DNA of 64,000 nucleotides, taken from the NCBI GenBank assembly GCA_010645155.1, contig JAAGOF010000104.1, forward strand, positions 2,201,522 through 2,265,521, written 5' to 3'. The notes below the pieces were generated by a model, which saw only the letters and a list, made by a program, of their open reading frames with translations, was not told the DNA's origin and did no database searches. The stretch comes from Tigriopus japonicus. Its lineage: Eukaryota; Arthropoda; Copepoda; Harpacticoida; Harpacticidae. The translations under genes were made by a program, and so were the position numbers. Position 1 is the stretch's first letter; each line of letters opens with the position of its first letter. Positions 11,085-21,923 of the stretch are shown here, one piece after another.

Positions 11085-14002
11085 TTACATCATTAGCTTT
11101 TTTATGAGGCATTTCCGCGAGTGTTTCTTGGGCTCATCACGAACATATTTTGGGAGGTCTTCATATGCTTCCACCATTCGTCCCAAGAGGGAGTTTCTGA
11201 CAGGTTGTGGGGGAAATGTTCTGTCTTGGCTTTGTCTTGTTCTTTTGGATCCCAAATGTAGCACTATTCTGGAGGTGGTTAATGGATGGGATTTCCAATT
11301 TTGCAGGCAATCCACTGCAAGGTTGGCTATTGATGTAGCTGCAATCTGTTTGACCGAGATTTGGCCTGATTTTTTGAGAAGTTCGTCATCGGGAGGGTGA
11401 TCTGAAGTGGCAATTCTCAGCGACGCCTTCATTGCAGACCTATGGAGCTTGTCTAGTTGACTTTGAGCGGGATCTGCTCTCTTGATTCCATACACGTTGG
11501 TGATCAATGTCAGACAATACTTTACTTTTGATGTAAATATTCCATCAAGGATTGGTCTAATCGTGTCCAATGGGAGTTGGAATGATAATCGTCGGAGAAT
11601 TCCGATTCGTTGTCGTAAGATGGGTGCTAGCTTATCTAAGTGGGCTTTCCACGTTAGTGACTTATTGAGAGTCACTCCCAGTAGGGTCACATTTGAAGAC
11701 TCTGCCACCGCAACATTTCCCACTTTGATATCTCTTTCTATTTTCCTCACAATCATTATGAATTGAGTTTTCGATGGGTTTAAAGAGAGTTTGGAAGCCT
11801 CCATGAACTGGATAACTTCTATTGCTGCACCTTCAAGCACATCACGGGTCCTCTCCTTGGTGTTTTGAGACGTATAGATTGTGGTATCATCAGCATAACT
11901 GAGAACATTGGTTACGGAGATCCATTCCTCTATGTCGGCTACCATGACAAGAAAAAGTATCGGGGACATGACGGAACCTTGGGGACTTCCAAACATGATC
12001 TGAAGTTCACCGGAGAGGTTGCCATTGCAATCAACATTCTGTCGTCTTCCACACATGTACGAGCTAATTAAGCTTCTGAACGACCTGTTTGCCCCATAGA
12101 CAGCCAGTTTTTCAACTAGCAAGTGTGGGTCTAATGTGTCAAAAGCCGCGCTGAGGTCAAGTAACAGAGCGCCGCAATGACGTCCAGTGCTTCAAGCTTC
12201 TCTCCAATCATGATCAATTGCAGCCAATGCATGGGTTGTGGAAAGATTTCTTCTGAATCCATATTGAGATGGAGGTAAGACCTTGTGAGCCTCCAGGTGG
12301 GTCACGAGTTGTTTCGCCACCACCTTTTCTAGGATTTTACTGAAAGAGGGGAGTATACTAATTGGTCGATAGTTTTCCTTCTTGTTTCTTGAACCTGATT
12401 TGTGTTGAGGCAGAATTCTTGCACACTTCCAGGAATCTGGGATGACCCCCTGAATGATTATGGAATTGATGAGCCAAGTGAGTGGCACAGATAGAACTTT
12501 GGGAGCAAGTTTGATTGCTGCAGGGGCTATACCATATATGTCAGGGCATTTGGAGTTCTTACTACTTCGGATAGCTTCCTCTACTTCTTGTTCTGATACG
12601 GTTCATAACCTAAATGAACCGTTTGTTAAGCCTAGTCTTTTTGCTCTGCGTTTGGCTCCCCAGAGTGGGTCATCATCATTTTTGTCATTTTTTGTCTGAT
12701 ATCTTTGATTTTGTTGATGAAGTGAGAATTTAAAGCATCGGCTGACTCTTTTTCATTAAGCTCACATGGCCCCTCTCTTAAGGCAAACTTTGAGGTGGTT
12801 CCACATCCTAATATTTCATTGACCAATTTCCATTCTGCTCCAGTTTTCCCCTTCAAGCGGTTTCTGACTTGTTCATGGGCTTCCTTCTTAGTTAAGTTAT
12901 TGCATTCGGATCTAAGTTTGCGTAATTTCTGAAGCTGCCCCTTGCTTCTAGCATTGTCTCTCTGGCGTCTAAGTTTCTGTAGAGCTTGACTTGGGCGAGG
13001 CGTGGTTAATTTTTGCTTTTTGATGCAGCGAGTGGGAGCGTGTCTATCCAGCGTCCCGATGAAAAGGTCGTGCAACCTAGATGCCATTTCTCCGCACTGA
13101 GTTGTGACAAAATCCTCCCATGGACACATGGCTAAATCAGCTGAAAAGGCACTCGCGTCAATTATCGAGTAGTTTCTATACCATGTGAAGTTTTCAGCGA
13201 GTTGAAACCCACTGTGTTTAGTTTTCCAAGATATGAGTGAGTGGTCGCTCATGCCAGATTTGACATTTTCTGGATCATATACATCAATGTTTGATAGGAC
13301 CCAGTCCAATTCTGAATCCACGGTAAGGCTCTTGATTGTTCTTGTAAATGTCATGCCGAATGATGTTCGTTGAAGCCCAACCTCCTCTGCTTGTTGGATA
13401 AAATTTGAGGTGGTGTGTCTGTTTTGGTAAGTTGGATCGTTTAAACGGCTTGGGTCTAGATTGAAGTCACCTCCTATTATAAGTCTTCCCCCCGTAGATG
13501 CAATCGCCCGGAATCTTTCTACCATCCTTGATAAAATATGTTCTTGATTTGAATTCCATTCTCTGTAGATATTTGCTATTGTTAGCTTTTTCCCAGATTT
13601 TTCTTCAACTTTAATCCACACCTGAGGATCATCTTCTTGGTTTGGTAAATGTTCAACTGTCTTGAATGTGTTATTTCTTATAAGAATACATGTTCGCTTT
13701 TTTTCTCCTTTATGTACGTAGCTTGTGAATGAAGGAAAGTGGACGAGACCTTCCGAGTAATGTGTCAAGTCGATTTCCTGAAGGAATAGAACGTCAATTG
13801 ATTTAAATTCTAATGCATTTCTGATCTCGCTTTCCTTAGCATGCATTCCGCGGCAGATATTCCATGATGCATATTTTATGCTGTTGCTTCTTTTTCTTCT
13901 GAGATCGGTCTGCTCCTGATTTGGGGGTTTTCTTGACCGATCACGAAGAAGCGTATCCCGTTTTTTGCCTGTTCGCGACTCTTCTGTCGTGCTAGTTCCC
14001 AC
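11085..14002 (-). pseudogene. LINE A ORF2: AP endonuclease plus reverse transcriptase
   Basis: The endonuclease segment (14002-12632) has the APE motifs SWNICRG, LFLQEIDL, IIGGDFNLD and a terminal SDHSL. The RT segment follows in another frame (about 12605-12192) with NYRPISILP and YGFRRN. After an in-frame TGA at 12192-12190 it continues in the same frame to 11085, with LDLSAAFDT, GSPQGSVMSP and the catalytic SYADDT. There are thus two lesions: a frameshift between 12632 and 12605 and one nonsense codon. Together the pieces are ~970 codons, a normal length for this protein. The frame opens at a GTG inside ORF1. The first ATG lies after the first endonuclease motif, so the true start is not resolved. 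Function: target nicking and target-primed reverse transcription. Confidence 0.9.
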
Positions 14003-14775
14003 GTTTTGTCTAGATTTTCCTTCTGGGCTCTTGTGAGATCTGCATCAATTCTATACCTCGTATCTAAGCCTTGTGCCTTGCTTTCTTGATTGTAAGATCT
14101 AAGCACTCGATTTGTTCTCAATGCTCTTTCTCTCAGCTCTTGTGAAGAAAGCCTCACGAGGATTGGTCTCCACCAGTTCTGACTCACGTCGGTACTGTCT
14201 GCATTCTGCCTTTTTGGGGTTCCAAGTCTTCGTGTCGAGGGTAATGACTTTTCGACCTGTGAGCGTTCTAGGCCGGCAATTTCAGCGATACGCAGTACCT
14301 CATTTTGATCGTGGGTTCTCTGAGCGTTGAGGTCGGAGCTTTCCAATTCCTTCACTCCTCTGAAGACTAAGTTGAGCCGCCTGTCTTGGATTTCGGTTAC
14401 ATCTTTGATCGTGATGATCGGCCCGACAGGGAGGTTCAGATTCTTTTTTAATTTATCGACATATGAGTCACCTTCCCTGGAGAGGGTGTCTTTGATGGTG
14501 GCGGTAATGTCTCTTTTAGATGTATCTCTGGATTCCTCCAGGGCTTGCATTAGTTCCTTAACACGCTGCTTTAATTCAACGTTCTCGTTCTTAAGAAGAG
14601 CAAACTCCTCCTCTAATTTACCCACCCGTTCGACAAGCCCCTCCATTTCTGGCTCCTGCCCCTCTCCTTTGCCTTTCTTGGCCATTTTGGGTGGGAGTGG
14701 CGACAATACGTAGTCTAATAGGCTTGTTGACCCCTTTGGTGTGTCTTTGGTGTTACTCCTTGTAACCTTCTTCAT
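13876..14775 (-). CDS. LINE A ORF1: coiled-coil RNA-binding protein
   Basis: 299 residues from an ATG at 14775, intact. Residues ~45-90 have heptad-like Leu/Val spacing with many Glu and Lys (VGKLEEEFALLKNENVELK), a likely trimerising or dimerising coiled coil. The following part (RRLNLVFRGVKE, RRLG, RPILVRLSS, DADLTRAQKE) follows the RRM-plus-C-terminal-domain pattern of L1/CR1-type ORF1 proteins. There is no CCHC knuckle. The 3' end overlaps the ORF2 frame by 127 bases. It probably coats the element RNA as a ribonucleoprotein. Family is from pattern recognition; clade unassigned. Confidence 0.85.
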   Translation of the reverse strand: MKKVTRSNTKDTPKGSTSLLDYVLSPLPPKMAKKGKGEGQEPEMEGLVERVGKLEEEFALLKNENVELKQRVKELMQALEESRDTSKRDITATIKDTLSREGDSYVDKLKKNLNLPVGPIITIKDVTEIQDRRLNLVFRGVKELESSDLNAQRTHDQNEVLRIAEIAGLERSQVEKSLPSTRRLGTPKRQNADSTDVSQNWWRPILVRLSSQELRERALRTNRVLRSYNQESKAQGLDTRYRIDADLTRAQKENLDKTWELARQKSREQAKNGIRFFVIGQENPQIRSRPISEEKEATA

Positions 14776-15468
14776 TTGGTTTGAAAGTTGAAAGGAAGTT
14801 TTTTTGCCAAATCAATTGTCTCGATTGAAGAATGTGCTAGCTTCAGTAATCACTCAGGAGATCAGATTCGCACGTCTGACGCCTTCAGCACTCCAAACAG
14901 AACTTTTTCTGATCTTTTGATCTGTGACTACCAGGTCCTCCAATTGATTATTTTGACTGGCAATGCCAGTCTCATCCACAACATTACTATAGGCATGGCC
15001 TGCTTTTCCTACCCTTTTTGGAATCAAAATACACTTGAGAACAGATCTCCAAGCATATTGGTCATAACCTCACTATCATAGATGGTTTTACTGTCGACCT
15101 CAAAGGGATGGATGCTCTATTTTTCTCTGTGTTTGAAAAAGAGAAAAACGCATTTGAATTAGTCTTAACCTCCTGGATCACTCTACTTTCTTTCTCAAAC
15201 TGATCGGAATCCATAGAGGCCCTAATCTTTGCTAGGACCATTTCCAGTTTGCTTTGGAGGCTGGCTACAACAAAGTGATTTGAAGCACGTCGAAGTCTAT
15301 TTCAAATCTGACAACTCCTTTTGAACAACTTCTTTCTAAACTTTGGAATTCTAGACAATGGCCTACCTTTTGCCACTATTTCTGGAATACCACTGGACAA
15401 ACAAACCTCGTCAAAAAGTGAAATTAGCTTATTTATAGCTTTTTCTATTGATGGTTCCTGCTTTAGAA

Positions 15469-15593
15469 NNNNNNNNNNNNNNNNNNNNNNNNNNNNNNNN
15501 NNNNNNNNNNNNNNNNNNNNNNNNNNNNNNNNNNNNNNNNNNNNNNNNNNNNNNNNNNNNNNNNNNNNNNNNNNNNNNNNNNNNNNNNNNNNN
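15469..15593. other. Assembly gap (125 N)
   Basis: A run of N. By comparison with LINE B copy C, the gap hides about 390 bases of LINE B plus most of the LTR retrotransposon whose LTR lies at 15712-15830. The real missing length is therefore likely far greater than 125 bases. Confidence 0.95.
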
Positions 15594-15830
15594 TCCACCC
15601 GCTGCATCCACGGCCCTCCCGCACGCAACACGGACTTACGTCTCCCCGACCAAGGGGAGGGAGAAGGGCGAGGTCCTTCCGCCAATACGGCGGCTACTAC
15701 CGGCTGTGCCATGTAGCATGGCCGAGTGATGATGAATGACTAGATGTTTATTGTCTTTGAGACATAGATATTTATAGGGGGGAATAGATGCATAGTCGGG
15801 AGGGGGCATACTCGGGAGCAGGATACTACA
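15594..15830 (-). mobile_element. LTR retrotransposon end with a 119 bp LTR, running into the gap
   Basis: 15712-15830 is a clear LTR in minus orientation. It begins TGTAGTATCC and ends ATGCTACA, with perfect 5 bp inverted ends TGTAG/CTACA. It contains a TATA-like CTATAAATA (15769-15777) and a poly-A signal AATAAA (15747-15752). Immediately inside is TGGCACAGCCGG, a plausible primer-binding site, so this is the 5' LTR. A GC-rich leader or gag start leads into the N run. GTCGC follows at 15831-15835 and is also present at the uninterrupted site in LINE B copy C, consistent with a 5 bp target. The superfamily cannot be told without internal sequence. Confidence 0.78.
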
Positions 15831-15939
15831 GTCGCCAGCAGTTAAGAGTCGAGAACAAAACTCTCGATCTAACTCCGTGGCCGATGCATTGTTACAACCG
15901 TAAGATCAAGAGCCTTTATGTGACAGATCAAGATATTCT

Positions 15940-17861
15940 TTCAAATTTTACAAAACAGAATGAAACGACAAAAAATTGTTTAAAATTGTTTAAACTTAAA
16001 GAAAGCAAGATTTCAATAGTTTGCTCAGACTTATTCAAATCAATCAGCTGCATTTTTTTCGCGAGATACCTACTTGCCTATTTTGAAGGACAATTTTCAA
16101 AGATTGTCTATTAAAGATTTATAGGTTGCTAAAATATGACTGAAAGTTCCGACAGTTATTCCCATGAGTATATCAAAAATGCAGTAAAGGTTTCTTGATT
16201 AGCAGCAATGTGGAATGATGCTTAAGTCTTGATTTCTCCAACTAACTTGTTCATGATTCGCAAAAATGACCAAATTTAGAGAGGCAACAACAGTTCAGAC
16301 TGAAATATTAAGTAGTTTGAAAAACTAATGAACTTGAAATGTAGTTATTCAAGTTGTTCTTGTCGTTGTGTACTTCAACTCCTTCAATGTGTACAAAGTC
16401 AATCGAGGTTGTACATGGTTGTAAAAGGTTAAAAAACTACATCGCTAGGAAGAATAGATTGCGACACGGCGATCCAGGTCAACTTCAATTGTTGCCTACA
16501 AAACGATAGGGGGACTGGCCATTGACTTCTATTAATACTAGACCGAGTGTAGGCCTAAAAATCTTTCTCCGGTCACCAACTGTTGAGCGGCAAAAGTGCG
16601 GGAACATTTGAAATGTGTGACCAGGCAAATGTCAACCATGCAAGTGATGAATAAAATGTGGAATTCAGTATTGTTTTTGGGTCATTCTTTGTTATTGCCA
16701 GTGGCCACTTTCTTGAAAGAACCGAAGACGTCACTAGGTGACCATGGCATGGATATGAGTACTACAACTAAGAACTTTTTTGACAATACGTTGAATAAGT
16801 CATTGGTAGGAAGAACACAAATTTAAGCTTTTGCGTTATGTAGGGTTAACCCAATGCATATATGGACAAAAACTGGCAGGTGGGTTCACGAACGAGTTTT
16901 GAAAAGTTGGTGTTGATTCGCATGTTTGGTCACACTAATTGCCTGCTCAACAGTTGTGAAGGCGACATTTTCCTCATGAATTCAACGCATTCCGCTCCGC
17001 TTGCCAAATCAGCCAGACTAAAGCTTGCACGCTATCTAGTGATTATAACTGATCTAAGGGACTGGCCCAGCATGTCGTATCTGCCAATTGACGTTCACGA
17101 TTCAAAACGTGGTGTGAACACACAAGAAAGAGACCCGGTCTATGTAGTAACTTCTTTCGCCTTTTATGCAAGTTTTATCAGTATTTGGTGTTTCCTTTTT
17201 GTTTCATTCTAGAGCCATTTATTCTAACTTCAACTGCTGTGTTCTTGTAATGCACCAAAATTGCATTGGTTTGTCACAACGGTGTTTAAAAGTCCACTAG
17301 TCTGAAACCTTCCCCAACTCCTTTTTTAAGGTCTGAAATTGGTCGCTCTGATTTGGTTGACGGCCCCACTTGCCTTCTCCTTTTCCCTTTTTTCTCCTTC
17401 CTCATATGTAGAGGGTGACTGATTTTGAAACTGAAGTTGACGTTTTAAACGTGTAATAACTTCAAAACGAGGCAAAAATCTTGATGTCCTTAAAATTTAA
17501 GACTGTTTTTTGAAACAATAAGTAACAATTTGCTGTTAACTGCTGCCAATCACAAATCACAGAGGATGTACCAGAGGCATTCAAACTTAGCAGAGTGAAG
17601 AGCGTATTTTCGGAATTTCTCTTTTTTACACCACAGGTCATGCCATAAATGCCGCTTGAGGTCGCTTTTTTCGATTGAATCGTGAACGTCGATATTTGTG
17701 GACTCTGTACATTTTCGAGTACCTTAGAAAGGGAAAGCAAAATACTTATTGGTAGCGGGGTGCACCATGTTTTTTGTCTCATTTTTTGTCGTTGCCTTTA
17801 AAAAATGGGGGTTTATATCTCCAAAATCTATTTCATGGTAGGGTAAGTTTCAACATATTTA
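15940..17861. other. Unassigned region containing a diverged repeat
   Basis: No convincing gene. 16070-16525 is related to 52560-53345 (separate entry). The longest frame, 16862-17212, has no motif and is probably chance. A T-rich stretch precedes the hAT end at 17870. Confidence 0.5.
16070..16525 (+). repeat. Diverged interspersed repeat, uninterrupted copy
   Basis: It aligns with 52560-53345 over blocks such as CTTGTTCATGATTC, TTTAGAGAG and CAACAAAACGATA/CTACAAAACGATA, at roughly 75-80% identity by eye. This copy lacks the two foldback insertions present in the other, so it serves as the empty-site reference. No coding capacity; family unknown. Confidence 0.7.
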
Positions 17862-18056
17862 TTTATAACTAGGGACAGGAACTTCAGACCAATAAACTTA
17901 TTCGTCTTTTTCATCTTTTTTCGTCTTTTTGACTTTTATTCGTCGCGAATTTTTTTTGTCTATTTTTTTTTTTTGGAGGGGGGCGGATTTTTCAATACCG
18001 CTACAAGGAATGGGATTCCCTGTAATGAGAGTTAATCATTATTATAGTTTCAATAA

Positions 18057-21024
18057 TTAATGTTTATATGAAATTTGATCTACCAATGAGTTACTGTTGG
18101 CAAATCTATACAACCCTTGTATGGTGGGTTGGTCAGGAATAGTATTTAACATTTTGTCCAATCCTGCCTTAAATGCTGTTAGAGGATCAGCTCCTACATA
18201 TTCCCGACGAAGGCAAATAGGCAACAAATTGAACAATGAAGGAGCCCGATAAAGAAGAGAGGAGCACTTCATTGCTCGAACTAGCCTTGATTCCTTGGGA
18301 TTTGGAGGTGCTCTCAGAGCGCACGTAAAACCTCTACGATCGCTACAATTGATCTCAAATCCTGGGTTAGGACAGAGCCCATGAATGCTCTTGAAAACAT
18401 ACAGTATCAGATACCTTTCATCCCTTCTCTGAGTACTGTACAACCCTAACTTCTGGAGCCTCTCCCAATACGAGAGCTCTCTCATTCCTGTGATGTTCCT
18501 AGTAAAACATCTTTGGACCTGCTCGATCTTTTGCAAACCTGCTGAACTCATTGGAGCCCAAATGGGTGAGGCATATTCAAGATGCGGCTGAAAAATCGAC
18601 TTGTACAGAGTTAGCATCGTAATACTATCTCTGGACTTCAAAGTGCGATAGATCCAGCCACATGTTTGAAATGCCTTCCCCACTTTCAACTGGATATGCT
18701 CATCAAACTTTCCATCATCTTGGACGACAACTCCCAAATCTCTCATGGATGATACCTGCTCAATATCACAACCTCCATTGTCTTTGAGTAGAACATCTAA
18801 TTTTGACGCCCCATTCGTCATTGTGCGGAATTCATCCCGTTCAATGCCATGTTACTCTCGCCAACCCAAGAGTAGACCTTCTCCAAGTCCTCAACTAAAC
18901 ATTTCGAGTCCTGCCCATTCCTTCCACAAACTAATTTTGTGTCATCAGCATTTGAAGAAATACTGGCTTTTGTTCTAAACTTCTGGAGAGGAGCAACAAA
19001 GAGAATAAACAAGAGCGGACCTAAAATCGAACCTTGTGGAACACCTGACTTGACATCATACCTGCCACTAAAGGATCTTTCAACCTTGACTAATTGCTTC
19101 CTATCACTCATGAAACTATCAATCCAATTCAGGACCTTAACCTGGATCCCAAACTCTTTGAGTTGATGGAGCAAAGGCCATGCATGATCTGCCTAATCAA
19201 GAGCCTTGGCAAAGTCAAGATAGACTACAACAACTGACTCGTGACTTTCAAGTCCGTCAATAATCTGTTCAATACGGTCAACCAATTGGGTGTCTGTACT
19301 AAAATGAGCTCGAAACCCATGCCGTCCAAAAGAAATTATCTCATGGACTGCCATAAAATCTACAAGCTCGAACTTCATGATCGTCTCAAATACGTTTGCC
19401 ATACTGGATGACAGGGAATTGGGCCCATAATTTCTTGGATGAGAATTATTTCCGCCCTTTTATATTGGAACAATATGAGCTACATTCAATGAGGAGGGAA
19501 ACCTGCCCTGATCCAAGATGCGACGCATCAAGGAAGAGAAAACAGGGGCAAGAATCTGTGAACATTTCATTAGAAACTGAGATGTCACACCATCGGGTCC
19601 AGGAGAACCTGAGAGCTTTATGCTCTTGATGGCCTCAAAAGCATATTGATCTGTGACTACCAGATCCTCCAATTGATTATCCTGACTATCAATGCCAGTC
19701 TCATCAACAACATTGCTACAGTCATGGCCTGCTCTGACTACCCTTTTTGGAATTGAAAATGCACTTGAGAACTGATCTTCAAGCATATTGGCCATAACCT
19801 CACTATCATTGACGGTTTTACCGCCGACCTCAAAAGGTCCTACAGGATGCTTCATTTTTTCTCTTTGTATTCGCAAACGAGAAAAACGCCTTTGGATTAG
19901 TCTTAACCTCCTGGATCACTCTACTTTCCTCCTCTAACTGATCGGAATCAATGGAGGCCCTAATTTTTGATTGGACGACATCCAATTTGCTTTGGAGGCT
20001 GGCTACAACAAATGGATTTGAAGTACGTCGAAGTCTATTCGAAAGTTGACAACTCCGTTTGAACAACTTCTTCCTAACCTTTGGAATTCTAGACAATGGC
20101 CTACCTTTTGCCACTATTTCTGGAATACCAATGGACAAACAAACCTCGTCAAAAAGTGAAATTAGCTTATTGATAGCTTTATCTATTGATGGTTCCTGCT
20201 TTAGAATGGAAATCAAGTCCAACTCGCCTAATCTTTCAACAATAAGGGGCCAGTGTTCATCTTTGAACTTAAACTTGGCCACGCCCACCTTTTGAGCTGG
20301 TTTAACCAAAGGGCTCGCCGGCTTTTGAGTAATGGTCGACCCCATCTCAAGGATGTGATGATCTGAAAGACTACATGGGGCAACGTGGACATATTGGATC
20401 AGATCAGGGTCATTGGAAAAAACTAAGTCTAAAACACTCTTTGCTCTGGTTGCAACTCCAACGTGTTGAGAGAGATTACGCAGCAAGATCGCAAACTCTT
20501 CTAATTTTTCGAGAGACGGCGATGCTGTTTTCGAAATGGGAATGTACCCATCCGGACTAACCTCCCACTCAACAATGCTAGCCGGAAAATTGAAGTCGCC
20601 AACAACAAAGAGTCGAGAACAAACCTCTCGATCTAACTACTTACCAATGAATTGGAGAGCTGACAGAAATGAAGAAGAGCTACAAGAAGGTGGCCGATAC
20701 ATTGTTACTATTGTAAGATCAAAAGCCTTGACGTGGCAAATCAAAACTTCGACTTCTCCATTCGACTTATGATCATGACTAAAATGTAAGTCTTTCCTGA
20801 CATAAAGACATACGCCCCCATGTGGGAAAATGGGATTATCAAGGGGGTACTCTATCACATCGAACTAGCCTAAAATCAGCTATTGCTACTTCTTCGTCTA
20901 AAACTCCTGGACGAAGCCAAGTCTCTGTGATAGAAATGAAGGAGACCTCTCTATCAATGGCTAACTCCTCCAGTACTCTGACCTTTGTGCTGTCTTTTTT
21001 GGAAATCAGACAATGCACGTTCAA
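18057..21024 (-). pseudogene. LINE B ORF2: AP endonuclease and reverse transcriptase, multiply broken
   Basis: The endonuclease motifs are spread over frames: FISITETWLRPG (21024-20839), VVGDFNFPAS (near 20600, after a TAG at 20639-20637) and LSDHHILE (20486 frame). The RT has SGSPGPDGVTSQF, HGFRAHFST, YLDFAKALD, then a TAG, then SGVPQGSILGPLLF and the catalytic region SSNADDTKL. The C-terminal 254 residues (18821-18057) are intact and end QISYKH. There are at least three frame changes and two stops. The residue before ADD is Asn where LINE RTs normally have Phe or Tyr. The TAG after AKALD and the break after HIVPI are shared with copy A. Confidence 0.88.
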
Positions 21025-21035
21025 ATAGAGCCCTT

Positions 21036-21923
21036 TTATGGGCTTAAGGTCTTCCGATGGACCAAGTCTATTAGTTCTTGGGCCTTCCTGTCTAACCTTA
21101 AAAAATCCTGCTTATTAACAAAATTTTGCCCTACAGAAAGGGACTGTTTTGGAAGGGAAGGGGCGACTACATTGGAGTAGGACCTAGGTTGCCCATAGGA
21201 AAAAGTGGGATGAGGAACTGGGTTATGGATGTTGGGGAGAAGGGTAGAAATAGGAATAGGTTTTGAGGTAAGGAAAGGGAAATGGGACAAGGAGTTGGGA
21301 GGAGGAGGAGGACGAGAACGGGGAGGGGGGATGCTAAAAGGATAAAATGTTTGGGGGATTGGTTGGGGATTGGATGCTAACCTATAACCATATCTAGGAG
21401 ACCCAGATTTTGCTGGTCTCGGTTTCCTCTGAGTACCTCGTACATGAACCTGTCTACACTCCACATTGAAACATGTCCCACTTCTCATTGATCTACGGCA
21501 CATGTACGGGTGGAAGAAGGGGCACTCGACCTTTGAGCACCCTTTCTTGTTGTATTTCAGGAGCCCAAACTTCAATAATTTTTGACACCACTGTGGGTGT
21601 TCAAAAGAGCTACAACCTTTTCTATCCGGACTACAAGGCTGCCTTTTGTGGTCAGGACAGACTTCCTTACAAGCTAGAGCTTTCTGGACAATTTTTGGTT
21701 GCGCTACTTCCACCAACTCGGCCTCAGTTGCCTCTGTTTCAGTGGAGTTGTCTACAGTTGAGGCCACCTTTGAATCAACGAGTTTTCTGGTCTGACTAAC
21801 CCAAGCAACCAGAGCCTCAACAATGAAAGCCTTCTTTACAACAGAGGGGTCCTTCCCTTCTAAGGCTAAATGCAGACATTTCTTAGCCTCATCGCTAACC
21901 TGACTCAAGATAGCCTCCATCAT
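21036..21923 (-). CDS. LINE B ORF1 with three CCCH-type zinc-finger-like motifs
   Basis: 295 residues from the first ATG at 21923 (an ATG-ATG pair), intact. The N-terminal ~80 residues are helical in composition. Next come three Cys/His clusters: C89-x7-C97-x6-C104-x4-H109, C113-x15-C129-x4-C134-x3-H138, and C142-x8-C151-x4-C156-x3-H160. The last fits the classical CCCH RNA-binding spacing exactly. Residues ~190-240 are rich in Pro and Ser, and the C-terminus (LDRKAQELIDLVHRKTL) looks helical. The protein stops 12 bases before the endonuclease frame. It probably binds element RNA, replacing the CCHC knuckles or RRM of better-known LINE ORF1 proteins. Position and partner support ORF1; function is inferred. 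Confidence 0.82.
   Translation of the reverse strand: MMEAILSQVSDEAKKCLHLALEGKDPSVVKKAFIVEALVAWVSQTRKLVDSKVASTVDNSTETEATEAELVEVAQPKIVQKALACKEVCPDHKRQPCSPDRKGCSSFEHPQWCQKLLKFGLLKYNKKGCSKVECPFFHPYMCRRSMRSGTCFNVECRQVHVRGTQRKPRPAKSGSPRYGYRLASNPQPIPQTFYPFSIPPPRSRPPPPPNSLSHFPFLTSKPIPISTLLPNIHNPVPHPTFSYGQPRSYSNVVAPSLPKQSLSVGQNFVNKQDFLRLDRKAQELIDLVHRKTLSP

Larger units (their letters stand above)
10939..14916 (-). mobile_element. LINE A, full-length APE-type non-LTR retrotransposon (~3.98 kb)
   Basis: It is inserted in LINE B copy A and bounded by TTGA on both sides (10935-10938 and 14917-14920). Comparison with copy C at 19640-19655 shows the uninterrupted target. It contains a ~140 bp 5' leader, ORF1, an overlapping ORF2 with endonuclease and reverse transcriptase, and a ~145 bp 3' UTR ending in an AT-rich stretch (ATATATATAC in element sense). 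ORF architecture and sequence style place it among Jockey/CR1-like APE-type LINEs; the exact clade is not settled by eye. ORF2 has one frameshift and one stop, so it is a recently dead copy. Confidence 0.88.
9405..15935 (-). mobile_element. LINE B copy A, interrupted mosaic
   Basis: CR1/L2-like non-LTR retrotransposon on the minus strand, recognised by alignment with copy C. The pieces are 9405-10938 (RT and C-terminus), 14917-15468 (endonuclease/RT linker) and about 15831-15935 (endonuclease). LINE A is inserted between the first two pieces. An LTR element plus an assembly gap lies between the last two, where about 390 bases present in copy C are missing. The RT catalytic box is deleted: about 50 bases encoding the ADD motif are absent near 10230. 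Frames around it carry stops shared with copy C. The usual 3' tail is not recognisable, so the 3' limit is approximate. No activity is possible. Confidence 0.85.

Noticed and set aside
11050..11766. Plus-strand frames opposite the LINE A reverse transcriptase
   Set aside because: They overlap the clear minus-strand RT frame and show no domain.
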